Shown here: positions 58,731 to 64,000 of the stretch, piece after piece
How positions within the stretch are numbered: the stretch's first letter is position 1
Layout of the letters: the number at the start of each line of letters is the position of its first letter
DNA from: Mucidula mucida
Lineage: Eukaryota; Basidiomycota; Agaricomycetes; Agaricales; Physalacriaceae
Direction: 5' to 3'
Length of the DNA stretch: 64,000 nt
Assembly: GCA_015501055.1 (NCBI GenBank)
Contig: JADNYV010000033.1
Span: forward strand, 186,001 to 250,000
Translations under genes and position numbers: made by a program
The notes under the pieces: generated by a model
The model's input: only the letters and a program-made list of their open reading frames with translations
What the model was told of the DNA's origin: nothing
The model's database searches: none

Positions 58731-59392
58731 GTTGGTGTGGAAGTACGCGTATTACCACGTAATCTGCGCTTGGAGAGGTTATGCCTGAGGTCACAGGGCT
58801 ACGGCTGCGACATGCAGACAAAGATAGTCGGGAGAAGCAGGGCCAAGTGTGTGAACTGGATGGGGAGAGCGAAGCATGTCTTGAGCGTATCTAGCAGATA
58901 GCGTTAACCACACGCCGGGGAATTCCTGGAAATCATTGATAGAAACTGAACCATCAGGGAATGCGGAATTCGCAAAGTCCGACTGGATACGGATGGTCGA
59001 GAGAGGAAAGAGACCACAATGATTCCGTTTCGGGCTCAGTTTATATTCAAAATTGGTACGTCATCCAGGTCAAAATACCTTCCCCACAAACCGCCAACCG
59101 CAAGCCCACTATCTGTCGCTGTCAGAATTTGCTTCCTCTCTCATAAATGGAGAAACCCCTCGCGGAACACCAATTCCGCAGACTCTGTCCAGGCTGCTTT
59201 GCTCCATTCCCTATCTCCTGGATTACTATGACTTGCAAAGCCTCCGTATTGGGTCTGAATTACTCCGTCCTGCATCCATCTATCTCCTGAAACTCGCCTG
59301 TGGCCAATGTTTTGACCACATGAGCCTTTATAACGCCCGATAAGACGCTTCAAGAACCAACCCCAGTTCTTTCGAGCCCTCCACTGACCCAT
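58731..59392. promoter_or_regulatory. Shared divergent promoter region of DUF3445-B and the Rieske oxygenase
   Basis: 662 bp between the two divergent starts, wide enough for co-regulation from shared sites. No motif was recognised with confidence. Confidence 0.5.
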
Positions 59393-61237
59393 ATGCCTGT
59401 GCCCACCCAAGTAGCTCTTCTCCTCGTCTCCTCAAGCTGCTTTGGATTCACCGTGCTTGTAGACGAGAACGTCAACCTTCCCTCCGCCTGGTATCGCTCT
59501 GACGCGATTTACCAGCTGGAAAGACGCGCCATCTTCTCCAAGAAATGGTTATTCCTGTGCCACACGAACGTTCGTTTTCTTTAATATTGATACTGTCACC
59601 TATCTAATCATTTTCCCCAGCGCTTCACAAAGTCGGGCGAATATATTCGCTTCAAGATTGCTGGCTACAGTTTCTTCGCCATCAAAGACCGTGAAGGGAA
59701 GATAAACGCGTTCCACAATGTCTGCCGCCATCGTGCGTTCCCCATCTTGGGCAGCAAGAAGGAGGTCAGTACAAAATCACGTTCATTGCCTGCTTCCTCA
59801 CTTCCTTAGGGCGAGCATGACCCCTTGGTGGAGCCAGGCCAAGCCACAATCCTGGCCTGCAAGTTCCACGGCTGGAGGCAAGTACCGTCCCTTGCGCCTC
59901 TTCATCCCGAGGCTTATTGAATTTCTACCCTAGTTATACAATGCAGGGGAAACTAGCTAAAGCTCCTGGCTTCAAAGACGTCGAAGGCTTCAAACCAGAA
60001 GAAAACGGGCTATTCGAAATCAGAACGCACATCGACAAACTCGGGTATCTTTATATTAACATGGACACGTACGTATACGCTTCCCCCCCCCCCCTCTCCG
60101 TTCAAATAACTGAATTGCGCCCTTAGATCAGATGACTATATCAAGTGGCACGAGCAATTTGGCGACGTCGACTCCCAACCCAGGGTGCACGGTTTCCCCA
60201 TTGACAAGTACAAGTATGCGTTCAGCTGGTCATTTGAGAACTGTGAGTGGTGCCGGGGAGCGTCACAGGTTGTTGTATCTTTCTGACATTTACCTTCTAG
60301 GCGATTATAATTGGAAGACTCTTGTGGATAATGTGGGTATCCATCTGTCCACCCTTGACTAGCATACGAACTGACGTTGCCCGTAGTACAACGAATGCTA
60401 TCACTGCAAAGTTGCCCACCCTGGCATCGCTAGCGTACGTGAAACTGGATGTACATCTCTTTAACCTCAAGTCTGACTCGCCATAGACTGTCGACTTGAA
60501 ATCGTACTATGTCCAAGGCTCAGATAGCTATGTCGCGCATTTCTCTCCTCCCAAGCCCGAGAATGTACAGAAGCAAGAGGACGGATCTATTGTGGCGACT
60601 TTCCTCTTCCCTTATGCTGCGTGAGTTGGCTGGTTTGATTATACTGCACCACCCTGACATCGTTGGTAGTATCACATTGATGCCCTCCTATGCCTACACG
60701 ATGCGTGTCGTACCGATTGATGCCCACAGGACAGAGGTAAGGTTCACGCTGCTCGCCCCATATTTTATCTGAACCTCCTTAACTAGATGCAATATGATGT
60801 GTATCGTCCCACAGACGCGACGGATGAGGCGTTTGACGAGACTCACAAATTCTTCGTCCAGGTCGAGGAGGAAGATAAATTCCTCTGCGTAAGTTCGCCT
60901 TTGAGTATCCACCGACGCATTCCTAACATCTACATGTAGACCAACGCCCAGAAGAATATGGAAGCTGGTCTTTATCGGACCGGTGCTTTGCATCCTGTAC
61001 GATACCGCGTTTTCATCTTTTGCTACGCTCACAGCGTATATACAGAAACAAGAACACGGCGTCTTGTACTTCCAAAGCCTCGTCAAGAACGCGCTCATGT
61101 CCCATCGAAAGCAAGAAGAAGAAGCGGGACGAGAGATATTCCCCGCGTTACAAGATGGAGGTGCCATGACCAAGGAAGAGATCTTCTGCAACAAGCTCGA
61201 GTCGGCGTGTGGGACACCAAAGCATCTCGAGTGGTGA
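59393..61237 (+). CDS. Rieske non-heme iron oxygenase, choline/carnitine monooxygenase-like
   Basis: About ten short exons. After an N-terminal hydrophobic stretch ([19 protein letters not shown]) comes [20 protein letters not shown] and [20 protein letters not shown]. The Rieske [2Fe-2S] ligands are CRHRAFP and CKFHGW (C-x-H and C-x2-H). The catalytic domain includes [18 protein letters not shown], whose His/His pair helps bind mononuclear iron, then [48 protein letters not shown] and a C-terminal helix [18 protein letters not shown]. The order matches choline monooxygenases of plants and bacteria and the carnitine/betaine branch. It needs a reductase that is not in the window. Start 59393 is the first Met; the N-terminal stretch could be a targeting signal. 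Confidence 0.88.
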
Positions 61238-61513
61238 GGTTGTAGATTCTTGTATACCCTGACAACTTGTAATTTTGTAAGGCTGGATGTATAAATGTAA
61301 CCAACAAAGGAAGTCTGAATCGGCGTGTCACCATTGGCCAGACAAAACAAAGAGTCGTGATTCAATTTAGTGTAGTAGTAGGTAGATAAGTTAGTGAGAG
61401 GTGAACTGTTTACAACTACACTACACGCATCCTTTCCTGTACATCATACAACACAGATACATACATTATGGAGGAGGAGTTTGTTGAGGCAATCGTGTAT
61501 ATACTGTAAACTC

Positions 61514-63309
61514 TCACACCGCCGTTTCCGACTTCTTCAGCCTGACCCAGCTATTCCCATCGGCAGGTGCATCTCCGGAATTGCTCTCCACGTCAGCTTC
61601 AGAGCCGGCTTCGGACGATGTATCTTCTTCATGCTCATCCGGAACCTCGACCGTTTCGATGATGTGGACTTGAGGAGGCGGAGGAGGCGGGACAGCCGTT
61701 TCAGTTCGAGGCAAAGTAGGAGGGGGCCGAACGAATGGCTGGACGGGAAGTAAAGCATTCCGCGCCGAGATGAGAAGATGCGGGATGCTCAATAGAGTAT
61801 CCAAGATGACGGACGGTAAGAAGGAGGCAAACTTGTACGTGTGGGCTCCGGCCCCCATGGAGAATCTCTCTCCCCTTAACCAGTTACGCAGACGACCGAG
61901 GCCGATATTGAAGCCCAGGAGGGTAGGTCCGAATTGCCCATTGCTGACAACATTGACCATGGTATTGATGAACACTTTGACGTTTGTCGGCTTCCTCGGT
62001 ACACCGTAGTGCGCCTCGTCATGAAACATACCTTTCAGGTTTTCCCACTTTGAACGAGGCGCTCTGTAATGGTGGGAAAGCGCAGCAAAGCCAGCACCGT
62101 ATGTCAACTTCTCCGAAACACTCCAGCGCTCCATGGATTTGTACACATCCTCCGGAGCCATGGAATGAGATGCATCGGTCTCAAAGGAGCCAATATCTGC
62201 AACGACGAGCTTGATATTCTTCATGGCATCAGATTTGCCAGTCAAGGCAGCTACAGATATTTCTCTCCGTAAGACTTCCGTGGCGCGCAATGTTCCCGCT
62301 GCTGAAATGGATTGCATAGATGAGAAGGGCAGTCCGACGCGAGTTGCAGTAGCCGGGAGACAGACAACGATGGTCTTTCTCTTGTTGTCTTGGGAGGAGA
62401 CATTGCGAAGAAGGGGAAGAATGGACTGAATGATCTGGAGCGGAGTGATCTGGGTCGCGTTGAGATACGGCAGATAATCAGAGGCTAGTGACACGTTTTC
62501 GAATGGTGCGTGAATGGGGGGTGGAATGAGAGAGAGGAGGGAGATGACCGAGTGGATTGGGGCAGGCGATGATTCGAAAGGATCTCCTGGTGCGTTGATT
62601 GGGAAACGACGCAAAAGAGCCTGAGCGACCGAGCGCAGGAAGACAGGGATAGCAGCAGGCTATACGACCGTTTAGCAGATAAATGGGTGTGGATGGGTAC
62701 ACATACCTCGGTGGGATCCAACACCAATGCACGAACACACCCACGGCTCTGCCTTTCAAGATCGTCTGCTCCACGGGGCGTAGCGACGCTAGCAATGACA
62801 ATATAACCCTTGCGCTCCAGATCCAGGACAAGGGGCAGACCGAGCGCAGTGTCAGCGCCGAGCACGACTGCAAGACAGAATTGAGACCTAAATTACCAAG
62901 TAGGGGTGCACTTACTGATAACCTGCTTGCGCTCCAAGGCCAGCTCTTTGAGTCGCCGAGCGCGCACAGTCCTCATATAGGTGCCTCCATAACCAACTAG
63001 CAGGCCTGTGCCTATGACTCCGACGACAGCTCCGCCAGCCTCCCATGGATGCCTCTCGGCCCACGCCAACGAGTTCTCGTACCACGTCGGTGGCGGCGGT
63101 GGAGGCGGGGGCGGTGGCGGGAGCTCAAAGTCACCGAGGCTGGGGAGTCTGTCGATAATCTGAGGCATGTGGACCGGTCCATAGCGGGTAACGTCCAGCC
63201 AGAGCTGATTCAACCGTTCTTGTATCTTGGGCAAGTCCGGAGTCGCAGCGCCGACCGAAGAGAAGAATGTATCCTCGACCTCCTCGAGGAATTCTGCGAT
63301 TTTGTCCAT
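61514..63309 (-). CDS. DUF1776 family protein, SDR-like, membrane-anchored
   Basis: MDKIAEFLEEVEDTFFSSVG starts the protein. A Pro run (LPPPPPPPPPPP), a transmembrane segment (AGGAVVGVIGTGLLVGYGG) and a basic helix (RARRLKELALERKQ) follow. Then comes a Rossmann-like part (VVLGADTALGLPLVLDLERK, GYIVIASVATP), followed by KRKTIVVCLPATATRVGLPF and the C-terminal half (SDAMKNIKLVVADIGSFETD, FGPTLLGFNIGLGRLRNWLR). An acidic tail ends WVRLKKSETAV. This is the fungal DUF1776 family (yeast YNL181W type), thought to be a degenerate short-chain dehydrogenase; function unproven. It is convergent with the Rieske gene. The length fits the family. Confidence 0.85.
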
Positions 63310-64000
63310 CGTGGTGAACGTCGAGCTTTAAACGACGGTATCGGTGCCGGAAATGCGATGGCAATTAGGCAACACGGCGGCCCGATCCCTCCGCTGTGGC
63401 GCACCTTCGGAAGCAATAGACGCTCCCCAAGCGAAAATTTCCACGTCTCCTTAATGAGCTGCAATCAGGCTGCAATACTGGTCTTCTCCAAGCCAATGAA
63501 GGGCAACTAAAACTGGGCGTCTTCCGGATTCGTTGTTTCGGAATTCAACTTGCTCTTGACCATCATCACAGCGGTTTTCCTTGCTATATCAGTGTAATGT
63601 AACTTCAACTTGTGAACGATATAGCTTACGCTGTATCGCATGGATGCTCATGTCCAAGTTCAGTCTCGATGGCTGACGCGATGCCTTTCAACGATCGGGA
63701 TGTATCGCGTAGGCGGGCGGCAATCTGCGAAGCCTCAACCTCCTCTAATGTTCTGACTTTTGCACAAGGGAGAAAATACCGAGAATCCCAGCCCTGCCCC
63801 GGAGAAACGGAAATACGACCTGACAGCCCCGCAATTGCGGGGCAATCTAGCATCTTTCAGTTCATCTGAGCATTCACGCTGAAAACATCACCCCGGCGCC
63901 TTCCCAGTACGTTCTCTTACTCGTCAACACCCGACCCTCCATGTTCTCATGCTATTTTACGAAAGAAATACGTACGTTTCCCCACAGAGGCCTTTCTCTC
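63310..64000 (-). other. Unresolved region with a possible minus-strand gene
   Basis: A minus-strand frame from 63853 reads MLDCPAIAGLSGRISVSPG, then LPCAKVRTLEEVEASQIAAR and LKGIASAIETELGHEHPC, and splices (gtaagc...tatag) to an exon ending near 63451. A competing reading (LKDARLPRNCGAVRSYFRF) also looks coding-like and may connect to an exon beyond the window. I cannot choose between them and do not recognise a family. Confidence 0.3.

Noticed and set aside
1..64000. CRISPR arrays, bacterial operons, insertion sequences, telomere repeats or transposon proteins
   Set aside because: None seen; the genome is eukaryotic, and no TTAGGG-type tract, terminal repeat pair or reverse transcriptase/transposase motif was found.

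Overview
The window is nuclear DNA from a filamentous basidiomycete, most likely an Agaricomycete. Evidence: almost every gene is cut by introns of about 45-65 nt; strands alternate with no operons; and the proteins are typical of that group (RFTS-BAH-BAH DNMT1, F-box families, Hem25, POT1, kexin, TFIIA gamma, DUF1776). I assembled gene models by hand from exons that share reading frame, splice sites and family resemblance. No database search was run, so names rest on recognised motifs.

Layout. 0-3.4 kb: the 5' part of a FYVE/SAP-type protein gene (minus), a small secreted protein (minus) and a gene relic. 3.4-8.4 kb: a complete kexin and a UNC93-like transporter, both plus. 8.4-11.6 kb: POT1 (minus). 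12.0-13.5 kb: a seven-helix membrane protein (plus). 13.7-15.0 kb: a macro-domain protein and tRNA-Phe (both minus). 15.1-15.6 kb: an ECM15/UPF0045 protein. 16.4-26.5 kb: four minus-strand genes (mitochondrial glycine carrier, double-PHD protein, BTB-like protein, DNMT1). 26.6-29.4 kb: MCM7 (plus), whose start is 94 bp from that of DNMT1. 30.0-30.5 kb: a decayed secreted-protein gene. 31.4-33.8 kb: a BCS1-type AAA ATPase. 33.9-42.8 kb: gene-poor DNA with one or two weak, unrecognised gene models. 42.8-45.0 kb: a protein with four repeated Cys/His modules. 45.7-52.3 kb: a quinone-oxidoreductase-like MDR, an F-box protein, a membrane-associated family of unknown function and TFIIA gamma. 52.5-54.9 kb: a second F-box protein. 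54.98-61.24 kb: two tandem DUF3445 (heme-dependent oxidative N-demethylase family) genes, divergent from a Rieske oxygenase of the choline/carnitine monooxygenase type. 61.5-63.3 kb: a DUF1776 protein. The last 700 bp are unresolved.

How they fit together. The most interesting unit is the DUF3445-DUF3445-Rieske group. By family logic it could be a small oxidative route for methylated amines: Rieske attack on a quaternary amine, then heme-dependent N-demethylation. DNMT1 and MCM7 are head to head, pairing maintenance methylation with the replicative helicase on one short promoter. Several genes break frame by a single base at isolated points. Most breaks have the sign of a lost base, so consensus errors should be excluded before calling pseudogenes. 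Two genes contain micro-exons of 5 and 6 nt, which automated gene finders usually miss.
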